In this document: one piece after another, positions 9,227-16,796 of the stretch | Position numbering within the stretch: position 1 is the stretch's first letter | How the letters are laid out: the number at the start of each line of letters is the position of its first letter | NCBI GenBank assembly: GCA_026397315.1 | Contig: JAPLVC010000002.1 | Location: 1-64,000 of the forward strand | Length of the DNA: 64,000 nt | Direction of reading: 5' to 3' | Origin: Candidatus Aenigmatarchaeota archaeon | Lineage (GTDB): Archaea > Aenigmatarchaeota > Aenigmatarchaeia > QMZP01 > QMZT01 | The notes under the pieces: model-generated | Told to the model about the DNA's origin: nothing | The model's database searches: none | Seen by the model: only the letters and a program-made list of their open reading frames with translations | Program-made: the position numbers and the translations under genes

Positions 9227-9742
9227 ATGGGTGTCGTTTGCGTTTTCACGGGCAACGGGAAGGGAAAGACGTCCGCAGCGTTCGGCATGGCCATGCGCTT
9301 CCTGGGTCACAACAAGCGCGTCGTGGTCGTCCAGTTCCTCAAGGGCACAAAGACGGGCGAGCTGCTGCTGAAGAGGAACCTGCCCGGCCTGGACATCGTG
9401 CAGTTCGGCACCGAGTTCTTCGTCGACCTGAAAAACCCCTCCAGAGAGGACAAGCAACTGGCGATAGAGGCGATACTGTATGCAAAGAAGATAATGAAAG
9501 GCCCATACAGGCCCGACCTTATGATACTGGACGAAGCGAATGTGGCGGTCGCTTCGGGCTTGATAAACGAGGAAGACCTGATGGACCTGATAAGCGTGAT
9601 GCCGGAGGAGATGAACCTCGTCATAACCGGCCGCGAAGCCTCGCCTAAAGTCCTGGAGAGGGCGGACATGGTCACCGAGATGCGCGAAATAAAACACCCG
9701 TTCACGACGGGCAAGAAGGCGAAGGAAGGCATTGAATACTGA
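9227..9742 (+). CDS. cobO: Cob(I)alamin adenosyltransferase (CobA/CobO/BtuR type)
   Basis: It transfers the adenosyl group of ATP to cob(I)alamin, giving adenosylcobalamin. The 171 residues carry the P-loop F-T-G-N-G-K-G-K-T-S-A near the N terminus, the L-D-E-A-N segment about residue 103 (usually L-D-E-I-N), the T-G-R loop, and the family ending E-M-R-x-I-K-H-P-F-x-x-G-x-x-A-x-x-G-I-E-Y. It follows nrdJ by 67 bases and precedes dcd by 26. Placement beside a B12-dependent RNR suggests it supplies that enzyme directly. No corrin-ring synthesis gene is visible, so the substrate is probably salvaged. Confidence 0.94.
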   Translation: MGVVCVFTGNGKGKTSAAFGMAMRFLGHNKRVVVVQFLKGTKTGELLLKRNLPGLDIVQFGTEFFVDLKNPSREDKQLAIEAILYAKKIMKGPYRPDLMILDEANVAVASGLINEEDLMDLISVMPEEMNLVITGREASPKVLERADMVTEMREIKHPFTTGKKAKEGIEY

Positions 9743-9768
9743 CTTAATGGACTCTGGATTGTGATGTT

Positions 9769-10269
9769 ATGATTCTTTCTGACAAGGCCATAAAGGAGTT
9801 GCTGAATTCGAAGCGAATGATTATCGAGCCTATCGAAGAGAAGCAGATACAACCAGCGTCCGTAGATTTGAGAATATCCGGCGAGATGCTACGCATAAAG
9901 GGCAGGGAAATAGTCTTCGAGAAAGAGCAGGAATACGAGAGATGCGATGGTAACGAAGTGATCATTCCTCCCAGGACGCAGGTGCTCATCCGCTCGCTGG
10001 AATACATGGAGCTGCCTCACGACATAGCTGCGATGACGAAACTCCGCAGCTCGCTTTCGCGCGTAGGGCTCATGCTCAACAACGCCGGGTGGGTTGACCC
10101 GGGTTTCAAGGGAACGCTCACACTCAGCGTCTACAATGCGAACGACTGCGCGCTGAGGATAGCGAAGGGCACGAGATTCTGTCAGCTTATTTTCATGAGG
10201 CTCGACGGCGCTAGCGACGGATACGCAGGCAAATACTCCGGCCAGAAAGCCGTGACGGGCAAGCGCTAG
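9769..10269 (+). CDS. dcd: dCTP deaminase
   Basis: It converts dCTP to dUTP, a step towards dTTP. The 166 residues include I-Q-P-A-S-V-D-L-R near the N terminus, the trimer-interface and active-site stretch L-R-S-S-L-S-R-x-G-L near residue 90, and W-V-D-P-G-F-K-G-x-L-T-L with its catalytic-region glutamate-equivalent segment. Length is slightly short but normal for archaeal Dcd. Whether it is mono- or bifunctional (with dUTPase activity) cannot be decided by eye. It belongs by content to the nucleotide block with nrdJ. Confidence 0.93.
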   Translation: MILSDKAIKELLNSKRMIIEPIEEKQIQPASVDLRISGEMLRIKGREIVFEKEQEYERCDGNEVIIPPRTQVLIRSLEYMELPHDIAAMTKLRSSLSRVGLMLNNAGWVDPGFKGTLTLSVYNANDCALRIAKGTRFCQLIFMRLDGASDGYAGKYSGQKAVTGKR

Positions 10270-10276
10270 GTAGAAA

Positions 10277-11029
10277 ATGAAAAGCGAATCCAGACAGGAA
10301 ACCGAGCAGGAATCAGAGGAGAAAAGCGGACAAAAAGACGGACAAAGAACGCTGCTCATTTCTTTCCAGAAGCTGAAGCAGAAAAACCTGCTGGGCATCG
10401 CGCTGAAACTAGCGACACTCACGTTCATCGGCATTCTCGGGCGGGCGGCGTTTCAATGGCTGCCAAGCGTCGAGCCCATAGTACCGCTTGCGATAGCGAT
10501 TGGCTTCTTTTTCGGCTACAAGTATGCGCTGCCGGCAGGCATGGGCGCGTTCTACCTCTCGAACTTTTTTGTCTGGGGATGGCAGGGACCTTGGACGTTA
10601 TTCCAGGTCGCGGGCACAGGGGCCGCCGCTCTCACGGGCCATGCGCTCGGACGTCTTTCACAGTCGAAATACGCATTCTTCTCCGCAGCCGTGATAGGGA
10701 CGGTCTTCTACGAGATACTGGTCGATCTGAGCTGGCTGTGGCTGTTCGGCTTTTTCGGCCTCGCGTCGCTGCAACTAGCGTTCGTGGGCTCGCTGCCTTT
10801 CAGCGCAATCCACATCGCAAGCAGCTTAGGTTTCGCGATGGTTATATACGCATTTAAAGATAAAATCCTAGAACTAAACAGGGAGGACATCCTGTATGAA
10901 CTTAAGGTATTTGCTGGTAGGCGTTTTGGTTCTGGCGATAGTTCTTTTTGGAAGCTTCCGCGTCGTGCAGATAACAGGTTCCGCATCTTCGGCAGGCGGA
11001 AACCAGCTGGTAAAAGTCATAATAGATGA
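10277..11029 (+). CDS. ECF-transporter S-component-like membrane protein
   Basis: A charged cytoplasmic N terminus (about 40 residues) is followed by five or six hydrophobic segments between residues 45 and 200, with the pattern P-L-A-I-A-I-G-F-F-F-G-Y-K-Y-A-L-P-A-G typical of substrate-binding S components of energy-coupling-factor transporters. The last 45 residues overlap the next gene in another frame and are very basic (R-R-R-K-P-A-G-K), unlike the rest. It starts 7 bases after dcd. Next to nrdJ, cobO and a DUF4430 protein, the likely substrate is a corrinoid (CbrT-like). This is inferred from context; the family is not certain. Confidence 0.6.
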   Translation: MKSESRQETEQESEEKSGQKDGQRTLLISFQKLKQKNLLGIALKLATLTFIGILGRAAFQWLPSVEPIVPLAIAIGFFFGYKYALPAGMGAFYLSNFFVWGWQGPWTLFQVAGTGAAALTGHALGRLSQSKYAFFSAAVIGTVFYEILVDLSWLWLFGFFGLASLQLAFVGSLPFSAIHIASSLGFAMVIYAFKDKILELNREDILYELKVFAGRRFGSGDSSFWKLPRRADNRFRIFGRRKPAGKSHNR

Positions 11030-11312
11030 CGGGGTGAAAGTCTCCAGCTACGACATCGCGCTCATACAGATGGAGACTGCTTTCGACGCTCTCAAGCACG
11101 TGGCCGCGGTCGGATACGAGATGAAAGCTATTGGTATTTACATAACGGACATAAACGGCATAAAGCAGGACGACAGTCATTACTGGTTTTATTACGTCAA
11201 TGACAAAGCATCTGACGTGGGAAGCGACTTTTACTATCCTGTCAGCGGCGATGTAATAAAGTTTAAGTTCATGAGCATCTATTCCGAAGAAGCTGGAAAA
11301 TATTTCCAGTGA
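10896..11312 (+). CDS. DUF4430 (transcobalamin-like) membrane-anchored protein
   Basis: The 138 residues begin with an uncleaved or cleaved signal helix (residues 4-24), followed by a small domain with the D-x-S-H-Y-W-F-Y-Y-V-N pattern and the end Y-Y-P-V-x-x-G-D-V-I-K-F-x-F. This matches DUF4430, which is related to the C-terminal domain of transcobalamin and often accompanies ECF S components. The start is supported by GGGAGGA nine bases before ATG. It overlaps the preceding gene by 134 bases. I infer an extracellular cobalamin-capturing partner of the membrane protein. Confidence 0.7.
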   Translation: MNLRYLLVGVLVLAIVLFGSFRVVQITGSASSAGGNQLVKVIIDDGVKVSSYDIALIQMETAFDALKHVAAVGYEMKAIGIYITDINGIKQDDSHYWFYYVNDKASDVGSDFYYPVSGDVIKFKFMSIYSEEAGKYFQ

Positions 11313-11377
11313 AATCAAGAATATTCCAACATATTTTCAAATTTTTAAATGAGGGAAAATACGAAGGAAATCGTAAG

Positions 11378-11387
11378 CTATTTAAAT
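11378..11387 (+). promoter_or_regulatory. TATA box before the His-rich thioredoxin gene
   Basis: CTATTTAAAT lies about 20 bases before ATG 11403 and 26 before ATG 11409. This supports a nearly leaderless transcript and argues against the farther upstream ATG at 11349, which would lie ahead of the promoter. Confidence 0.55.
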
Positions 11388-11402
11388 CCCTCGACCAACA
11401 TT

Positions 11403-12539
11403 ATGTCTATGTCTACAGAACATAAATCTGAGCACGAGCATGAATCGCATGAGCATCATGAACACCATGAGCATCCCGAGCACCACGAGCATGCCGAACA
11501 TCATGAGAAGGCGAAATCGAACCCGAACATGATGAAATACGTTGTTTTTATTGTTATAGCCGCTGTCTTTTTTGCGGTAGGTTTTATGGTCAATTCGTTC
11601 GCAGGCACTGCGGGCACGGCGAAGACCGGCGACCAGCTGGTATTCATATCGCCTCCCGGCTGCACCGATTGCGCCGCGGTTGAGCCAGTCGCAAGGGAAG
11701 TGGCCAACACGCTCAAGATACCTTTTGTCAAGACCAGCTACGGCCAGCAGATACAGACTGCAGGCATGGTCCTTGTATACGATAACATCTCAACAATAGC
11801 AGGAGTAGACAGCGAATACACACTCAAGACCCAGGTGTGCCTTCTGACCAAGAACACCGACATATGCAACCAGGCGCAGAAGCTTGCACCGCCGACCGAC
11901 ACGACACAGCCAACGACGCCGGAAGTGGTCAAGAGCGACAAGCCAGTGGCTCACGCTTTCGTCATGTCGTACTGCCCGTATGGACTGCAGTTCATGAAGG
12001 CATACGTTCCCGTAATCGAGCTTCTGGGCAACAAGGCTGACGTTCAGTTAAACTTCGTGGACTACGTAATGCACGGCGAGAAGGAAATGCTTGAGAACAC
12101 GAGGATGTATTGCATCCAGAAGGAGCAGAAAGACAAGTTCACCGCTTATCTCAGGTGCTTCGTGGAAGCCGGCAACAGCACGGGATGCATAACTAAAGCC
12201 GGCATCGACAGCGCCAAGCTTGACGCCTGTTCCAACGCGCTCGACGCGCAGTTCAACATAAAGAAGACCTTTAACGAGAGCACTGGCAATTATCCGGCTT
12301 ACCCGGTCGAAACGGTAATGGCCCAGCAGTATGGAGTCGGCGGCTCGCCAACGTTCATACTAAACGGCGCTGAAGTCAGCGTGAGCAGATCCGCGGAAGC
12401 CATAAAACAGGCAATCTGCGCGGCTTTCAACAGCCCGCCGGCAGAATGCAGCCAGACGCTCAGTTCTGCCGCAGAAGCTGCGGGACTGGGTCCAATGGGT
12501 GCCGGTGGCGGCAGCGCAACAGCGGCCAACTGCGGTTAA
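11403..12539 (+). CDS. His-rich, membrane-anchored thioredoxin-fold protein
   Basis: The N-terminal 40 residues are built of H-E-H-x-E-H-H units with about 19 histidines, a likely metal-binding tail on the cytoplasmic side. A membrane helix follows (about residues 47-68). Outside are two cysteine regions: P-P-G-C-T-D-C-A-A near residue 90, and a DsbA-like domain with S-Y-C-P-Y-G-L-Q-F near residue 195 and the cis-Pro segment G-V-G-G-S-P-T-F-I-L near 320. More cysteines lie between. It may be a thiol-disulfide oxidoreductase, possibly tied to metal supply. The reading frame also opens from 11349, but the TATA box at 11378-11387 favours 11403. Confidence 0.75.
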   Translation: MSMSTEHKSEHEHESHEHHEHHEHPEHHEHAEHHEKAKSNPNMMKYVVFIVIAAVFFAVGFMVNSFAGTAGTAKTGDQLVFISPPGCTDCAAVEPVAREVANTLKIPFVKTSYGQQIQTAGMVLVYDNISTIAGVDSEYTLKTQVCLLTKNTDICNQAQKLAPPTDTTQPTTPEVVKSDKPVAHAFVMSYCPYGLQFMKAYVPVIELLGNKADVQLNFVDYVMHGEKEMLENTRMYCIQKEQKDKFTAYLRCFVEAGNSTGCITKAGIDSAKLDACSNALDAQFNIKKTFNESTGNYPAYPVETVMAQQYGVGGSPTFILNGAEVSVSRSAEAIKQAICAAFNSPPAECSQTLSSAAEAAGLGPMGAGGGSATAANCG

Positions 12540-12597
12540 AATTTAATTTTTTATTCTTCTTTTTCTTTTCATTTTATTGCTCAGAATAAGGACTATC

Positions 12598-12741
12598 TCA
12601 CTCGTCGTAAATCGGCGTGAACGGCGGGACAAGCTCGTTGAAAAGCTCGAATTCCACCTTGTGCGCGCAGTTGGGGCATATTCTGGGGCAATCATTGCCT
12701 ACGAAAATGTAATTGCACCTTTTGCATTTCCACTTTTCCAT
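12598..12741 (-). CDS. Rubredoxin-like zinc/iron ribbon, 47 residues
   Basis: A short frame encodes 47 residues beginning MEKWKCKRCNYIF. C6-x2-C9 and C22-x2-C25 form a rubredoxin-type metal knuckle (K-C-K-R-C-N-Y and C-P-N-C). GGTGG lies at ribosome-binding distance upstream and TTTATAAA sits at 12784-12791. The acidic C-terminal half (P-P-F-T-P-I-Y-D-E) has no domain I know. It may act as a small electron carrier or a zinc-binding adaptor. The overlapping plus-strand frame lacks any such pattern. Confidence 0.75.
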   Translation of the reverse strand: MEKWKCKRCNYIFVGNDCPRICPNCAHKVEFELFNELVPPFTPIYDE

Positions 12742-12802
12742 ACTGCCACCTTAAAAAATACAGTTTTTAATTGGTTCCCAAACTTTATAAAATTAATAAG
12801 GC

Positions 12803-12822
12803 GCTACTCTTTAACGAGTAGC
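12803..12822 (+). other. Perfect hairpin followed by T-run
   Basis: GCTACTC (12803-12809) pairs perfectly with GAGTAGC (12816-12822) around TTTAAC, followed by ATTTTTG. It resembles an intrinsic terminator on the plus strand, but the nearest upstream plus gene ended 260 bases earlier. It may be the end of a small non-coding RNA or a regulatory hairpin upstream of the minus-strand rubredoxin-like gene. Confidence 0.35.
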
Positions 12823-12998
12823 ATTTTTGACGGCTCCTGTGCATAGATAAATAGTATATTCATATAAAATTTTAAGCGGCTTTTTTCTCGCCATAACAAA
12901 CGGTTAATGTTCAGGAACGGGGGGTGGGTCTGAAAGGGGTGACTGGAAATAGTATGCCAGTATAAACTTTCAGGCAGAAATTACGGCATGCGCCGCCT

Positions 12999-13271
12999 TC
13001 ATATTTTGTTAAGCTCTCTGGTTTCCCTGAAAACGTCCACTGCGAAAAGCAGGCTCAGAGCAACCCATATGAAGGAGAGCCACACGTAAAAAAGCTCGCT
13101 GGACGGCAGAAGTATCTCCGCAGGCATGGAAACGAGCGTTATGAGGTTCACGACAGCCACTAAAAGCAGGCCTGTGCCGAGGACCATCCTGTGGCGTATG
13201 TATATGTAGCCCGAGCCCCAAACGACGAAGTTCAGGAAAGCGGCTATCCATGGCGACTTTCCATAGCTCAT
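12999..13271 (-). CDS. Small membrane protein, three helices
   Basis: The 90 residues contain three hydrophobic helices (about 8-24, 31-50, 62-80) and a charged tail (E-T-R-E-L-N-K-I). The opening P-W-I-A-A-F-L-N-F-x-x-W-G-x-G-Y-I-Y-I is found in many small archaeal membrane proteins without a known role. It is divergent from the DedA-like gene; if that gene begins at 13304 the two do not overlap. Confidence 0.65.
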   Translation of the reverse strand: MSYGKSPWIAAFLNFVVWGSGYIYIRHRMVLGTGLLLVAVVNLITLVSMPAEILLPSSELFYVWLSFIWVALSLLFAVDVFRETRELNKI

Positions 13272-13303
13272 TGTATTATATTATCGCCCGGATAAATATT
13301 TAC

Positions 13304-13810
13304 ATGGACCTGGCTTCTGTTATCATATCCTTCACGGAGTGGTCCCAGACCGTCGCTTCCACGTGGGGATACCCGGGCATATTCCTGATAAACCTCGTGG
13401 CCGCGGCGACGATACTTTTTCCTATACCGGCTTTCTTAGTCGTCTTCACTTTCGGCGCGGTGCTCAACCCCTGGCTCGTAGGCCTGGCCGCGGCGCTGGG
13501 AGCGACCTTGGGCGAATTCACAGGTTACGGTCTCGGACGAGCTGGAGAAAAAGTGATAGAAAAGAAGCACGAGAAATGGCTCAAAAAGGCGAACAAGTGG
13601 ATGGAGAAATACAAGGCTTTCACCGTCATAGTGTTCTTCGCGGCGACGCCGCTCCCCGACGACGTGGTGGGCGTATTCTGCGGGGCTATAAAATACGACA
13701 TAAGGAAATTCTTCATAGCGACTTTCATCGGCAAAATGATAATGAACCTCGCGCTCGCTCTCGGCGGATACTACGGGATGCAGTGGGTTCTGTCAATTTT
13801 CGGAGGATGA
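13304..13810 (+). CDS. VTT/DedA-family membrane protein
   Basis: I use ATG 13304 because an AT-rich TATA-like stretch (about 13272-13282) lies 25 bases upstream and the longer start at 13250 would overlap the divergent gene. The 168 residues have an opening helix, the P-I-P-A-F-L and G-A-x-L-G-x-x-x-G-Y-G-L-G-R-x-G pattern, an amphipathic Lys-rich segment, and A-A-x-P-L-P-D-D-V-V-G-V-F-C-G, all typical of the VTT (SNARE-associated/DedA) family. These proteins are lipid scramblases or flippases. It is followed after 9 bases by another membrane protein gene. Confidence 0.85.
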   Translation: MDLASVIISFTEWSQTVASTWGYPGIFLINLVAAATILFPIPAFLVVFTFGAVLNPWLVGLAAALGATLGEFTGYGLGRAGEKVIEKKHEKWLKKANKWMEKYKAFTVIVFFAATPLPDDVVGVFCGAIKYDIRKFFIATFIGKMIMNLALALGGYYGMQWVLSIFGG

Positions 13811-13819
13811 AGTGACCTC

Positions 13820-14560
13820 ATGCAAAAAATTTACGTAAGCACGTCTTACCTGAAGACCCTGCATTATCTCTTTTTTTCGTTCGCCGTCTTCTCCCTCACC
13901 GCCGGCATGATTTTCTTCAACTTCGCGGTGATCGAGTCGCTTACGCTGCTCGGCCTCAGCGTCTTTTACTGCGCTTCCAGTTTCTTCGTGGCCTATTACT
14001 TCTACAAGGACTACAGGGAGATAATAGAGCCTTACAGGGTAATACACCTTTACCTGCTGCCATACATGCTGCTGGCGTTCTGGTCCATAGGAACGACTGT
14101 TACACTAGTTCTTGTCTTCCCGTCGCTCTCCGCCCTGATCTACGCCTTCCTTTTCATAAACTACTACATGTTCTTCCTCATTGTCATAGGCATCATACTG
14201 AGCAGGTTCAGCATGGTCTCGAGGGTGTTCGAGATGTATAACAAATACGTGCTCAACAAGGCCAAGAAGCTAGCCAAAAGATACGCGCTTTTCCTTGAGA
14301 TCAGCGATTACGACCCCGGCAGCGACCCCACGATAGATGCGCTGCTGGATGAAGTGTGGGCCCACAGGTCTTATCCAACTCCGCACGTGCGAAAACTGGA
14401 GATAGGCCTCTGCGAGAGGCACATGGCGGACATAAGCAGGATGATTGACAAAATAAGGGACAACAAGGAAACGAAAGACAAAGTCGTCGTGGAAGCGCTG
14501 CAGAAGATGAAGGACGACTACATCAATAAAATCAAGGAGATTGAGCAGAAGGCTGATTAG
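13820..14560 (+). CDS. Four-helix membrane protein with cytoplasmic C-terminal domain
   Basis: The 246 residues show about four membrane helices up to residue 135, then about 110 mostly charged helical residues (K-K-L-A-K-R-Y-A and L-Q-K-M-K-D-D-Y). I do not recognise a named family. It follows the DedA-like gene by 9 bases, so it is likely co-transcribed. Its last 29 bases overlap the tail of the convergent Hjc-like gene. Confidence 0.7.
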   Translation: MQKIYVSTSYLKTLHYLFFSFAVFSLTAGMIFFNFAVIESLTLLGLSVFYCASSFFVAYYFYKDYREIIEPYRVIHLYLLPYMLLAFWSIGTTVTLVLVFPSLSALIYAFLFINYYMFFLIVIGIILSRFSMVSRVFEMYNKYVLNKAKKLAKRYALFLEISDYDPGSDPTIDALLDEVWAHRSYPTPHVRKLEIGLCERHMADISRMIDKIRDNKETKDKVVVEALQKMKDDYINKIKEIEQKAD

Positions 14561-14948
14561 ATTCTACGACGGTCACAGTCGCAGGCGGGGCGTTGCTGCC
14601 TTTCGCCTTCCACAGTTTTATCAGGTCCACGAAATCCTCGAAACGTATGACGACGAACGGGTTCGTTCTCGAGTAATTGAAAACCAGGAAGTTCACGTCG
14701 TTCTTCTCCAGCTCCAGTATCTCTTTTTCCGGGAAGGAAATGTATTTCTTCGCCTTCGTCGTCTTGGCTTTTCCCTTGAACTTCTCCTCGACGATTATGT
14801 CGCAGTTGGGGATATCAGAAATCGGTTGCTGGCCCCACGCGGGCTGGCGGCCGGAAAGAATTATGCGCCTGCTGTTTATGCCGTTCTTGGCGAGCTTGTC
14901 GACGACGTGATATTCAAACCTGCGTCCTCGCGCGTAGCTTTTTACCAT
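14532..14948 (-). CDS. Hjc-like PD-(D/E)XK nuclease
   Basis: The 138 residues begin K-S-Y-A-R-G-R-R-F-E-Y-H-V-V-D-K-L, close to the R-G-x-x-F-E-x-x-V opening of archaeal Holliday junction resolvases. S27-G-R and the later C-D-I-I-V-E-E-K-F-K could supply the nuclease D-x-n-E-x-K residues. The F-L-V-F-N-Y-S and F-V-V-I-R-F-E-D-F strands fit the end of the fold. The C-terminal 25 residues are Pro/Ser-rich and probably disordered. It may resolve recombination junctions, but the middle insertion (G-Q-Q-P-I-S-D-I-P-N) makes the assignment uncertain. Confidence 0.6.
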   Translation of the reverse strand: MVKSYARGRRFEYHVVDKLAKNGINSRRIILSGRQPAWGQQPISDIPNCDIIVEEKFKGKAKTTKAKKYISFPEKEILELEKNDVNFLVFNYSRTNPFVVIRFEDFVDLIKLWKAKGSNAPPATVTVVESNQPSAQSP

Positions 14949-15012
14949 GAAAATATTAGGCGCAGTAAATTAATAAATGGCTGAAAATCGGGAAAGATAA
15001 AACATGTTATCA

Positions 15013-15387
15013 TCAGAGCTTGCATCCGCTAAGCGCTGAGATTTGTTCAAGCGAAAACACTGATTCATACTTCTCCCCCTTTATTATCCACGTCGGAAAT
15101 TTCGTCACGTCGCTCCTCTCGCATGCGCCATTTTCGCAGAGCGTGGTCTTTATCATCTCGAAGCCGTCGCCGAAAACCGCTTTCTGTTCTTCGCATGCAG
15201 CGCAGTCGCCTGTTATGTACAGGTTCGTCCCGCCCTCGTATACGCAGTTGAGGAATGCTTCCGTCCTTTCTTCCTGTGCAGAAGCCGCGACAACATAGCT
15301 GGTCGGTTGCATGGAATTGAACAAGAACCAAACCATGGCTAACATGAGAACCCCGCTTCCTATCATCATGTCCATGCCGTTTTTCAT
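15013..15387 (-). CDS. Membrane-anchored small thioredoxin-fold protein
   Basis: Starting at ATG 15387 (an upstream GTG at 15396 is possible), the protein has one N-terminal membrane helix and an outward thioredoxin-like domain. It shows G-D-C-A-A-C-E-E-Q (C-x2-C) near residue 63, a second pair C-E-N-G-A-C, and the cis-Pro motif F-P-T-W-I-I. The arrangement resembles redox partners of VKOR or DsbA systems. It lies near two other thioredoxin-fold genes and the cysteine desulfurases. The substrate is unknown. Confidence 0.7.
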   Translation of the reverse strand: MKNGMDMMIGSGVLMLAMVWFLFNSMQPTSYVVAASAQEERTEAFLNCVYEGGTNLYITGDCAACEEQKAVFGDGFEMIKTTLCENGACERSDVTKFPTWIIKGEKYESVFSLEQISALSGCKL

Positions 15388-15472
15388 GAAAATCACTTAG
15401 CAATTTATTACTACTAGTAAGTGTTAAATATTAGCTTTATAAACCTTTCTGGAAGGTTTCCTGAAGAAGAAA

Positions 15473-16648
15473 TCACTTGCTGAAAGGGCTTATCTCGCGC
15501 AGGCGCTTTACCACTTCTTTTGCCGACGTCACGACGTAGCTCATCTCCTGCATGTTGTTGTATCTGGAGAGCGTCAGCCTCAGCGAACCGTGCGCATCCT
15601 CGTGTGCCAGGCTCAGCGCGAGTATCACGTGGCTGGGCTGGAGATTGGTCGAGAAGCATGCGGATCCGGTCGTCGCGACGATGCCTTTGCTGTCCAGGTG
15701 CATGAGCAGGCTTTCGCCTTCAATGAACTTGAAAGAGACGTTGACGTTGCTGCAGAGTCGCTGGTTTTTTGGCCCGTTCAGCTGCGTGCCCGGGATTTTG
15801 AGCAGGTTCGCTATGAGATAATTGCGCATCTTCCTCATCTGGGCGTTCTGCTTCTCATTCGCAAGCTCGACTGCCTTCGCGAAGCCCATGATCGCCGGGA
15901 CGTTTGGAATGCCTGAAGGGCGAATGTCCTCTGGCGACTCTCCGCCTTCGAACAGGCGCTGGATGCGAACGCCGTTGCGCACGTATAGAGCGGCCACGCC
16001 TTTCGGGCCGTGGTTCTTGTCCGACGACAGCGACATCAAATCAACATTCATCTTCTTTACATCAATAGGAGCTTTCGTGAAAGACTGGCTGGCATCGACA
16101 TAAAATATCACCCCGCGCTTCCTGCACAGCTCTCCTATGCGTGCTATGTCCTGTATCGTCCCAATCTCATGGTTCGCGTGCTGCACTGCGACGAGCAGAG
16201 TTTTGTCGCTTATCGTTTTCTCCAGCTCGTCGAATTTTACAAAGCCTTCCCTGTCGACGTTGACGTAATCCGCCTTGTAGCATCCCATGCCCTCAAGCAT
16301 CCTGAAAATGTCGAGAACGGGCTTGCGCTCGATTTTAGTGGTGATTATCCGGTTCCTGCCGTCCTTGAGGTCGTGAGCGAAGCATGCGCCCTTTATGGCG
16401 AGGTTGTCGTTCTCTACCTCGCCTGAAGTAAAAATTATCTCCGCCTGGTCAGCGTTTATCTTCTTCGCAATGGCCAGTTTCGCCTGAATCAGCGCTTCCC
16501 TGGCCTTCATGCCGAAAGAGTGGCCGTATTCCGTCGACGACGGCGCAGCGTAATAGCGAAGGAAATATTTTTTCATCTCCGCCAGCACAACCGGGTCGAC
16601 CTTGGTCGTCTTGCCATTGTCCAGATAGACTATTCTAGAAGTTTTCAT
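15473..16648 (-). CDS. IscS/NifS-like cysteine desulfurase with altered active site
   Basis: The start is ATG 16648, with a TATA-like TTATATAT just upstream; a TTG at 16654 is less likely. The 391 residues follow the IscS fold. The PLP lysine (S-S-D-K-N-H-G-P-K-G) and the catalytic cysteine (T-G-S-A-C-F-S) are kept, as is V-D-A-S-Q-S. The PLP-stacking histidine is arginine (I-E-R-K-P-V-L-D instead of E-H-K-A-V-L-D), and the histidine before the PLP lysine is aspartate. N-N-E-I-G is N-H-E-I-G. The C-terminal tail that docks IscU in bacteria is absent. It should be PLP-dependent but may have altered chemistry. A SufS-type gene lies 142 bases upstream. Confidence 0.85.
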   Translation of the reverse strand: MKTSRIVYLDNGKTTKVDPVVLAEMKKYFLRYYAAPSSTEYGHSFGMKAREALIQAKLAIAKKINADQAEIIFTSGEVENDNLAIKGACFAHDLKDGRNRIITTKIERKPVLDIFRMLEGMGCYKADYVNVDREGFVKFDELEKTISDKTLLVAVQHANHEIGTIQDIARIGELCRKRGVIFYVDASQSFTKAPIDVKKMNVDLMSLSSDKNHGPKGVAALYVRNGVRIQRLFEGGESPEDIRPSGIPNVPAIMGFAKAVELANEKQNAQMRKMRNYLIANLLKIPGTQLNGPKNQRLCSNVNVSFKFIEGESLLMHLDSKGIVATTGSACFSTNLQPSHVILALSLAHEDAHGSLRLTLSRYNNMQEMSYVVTSAKEVVKRLREISPFSK

Positions 16649-16796
16649 AGTCAATATATAACACTGTTATATAAATATCTTTTCCCGAAAACTTTCCGGT
16701 AAAAGCTTACAGTCTGATTTTGATGAAATTCGTAGGGGGCATTTTCATATAATGTTACCTGAATAAATTTTGTCCTAGCGGATTTAAAAATAAAGT

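Noticed and set aside
12577..12846. Plus-strand frame of 89 residues
   Set aside because: It lies across a minus-strand gene with a clear rubredoxin-type C-x2-C pair and ribosome-binding site; the plus frame has no motif.
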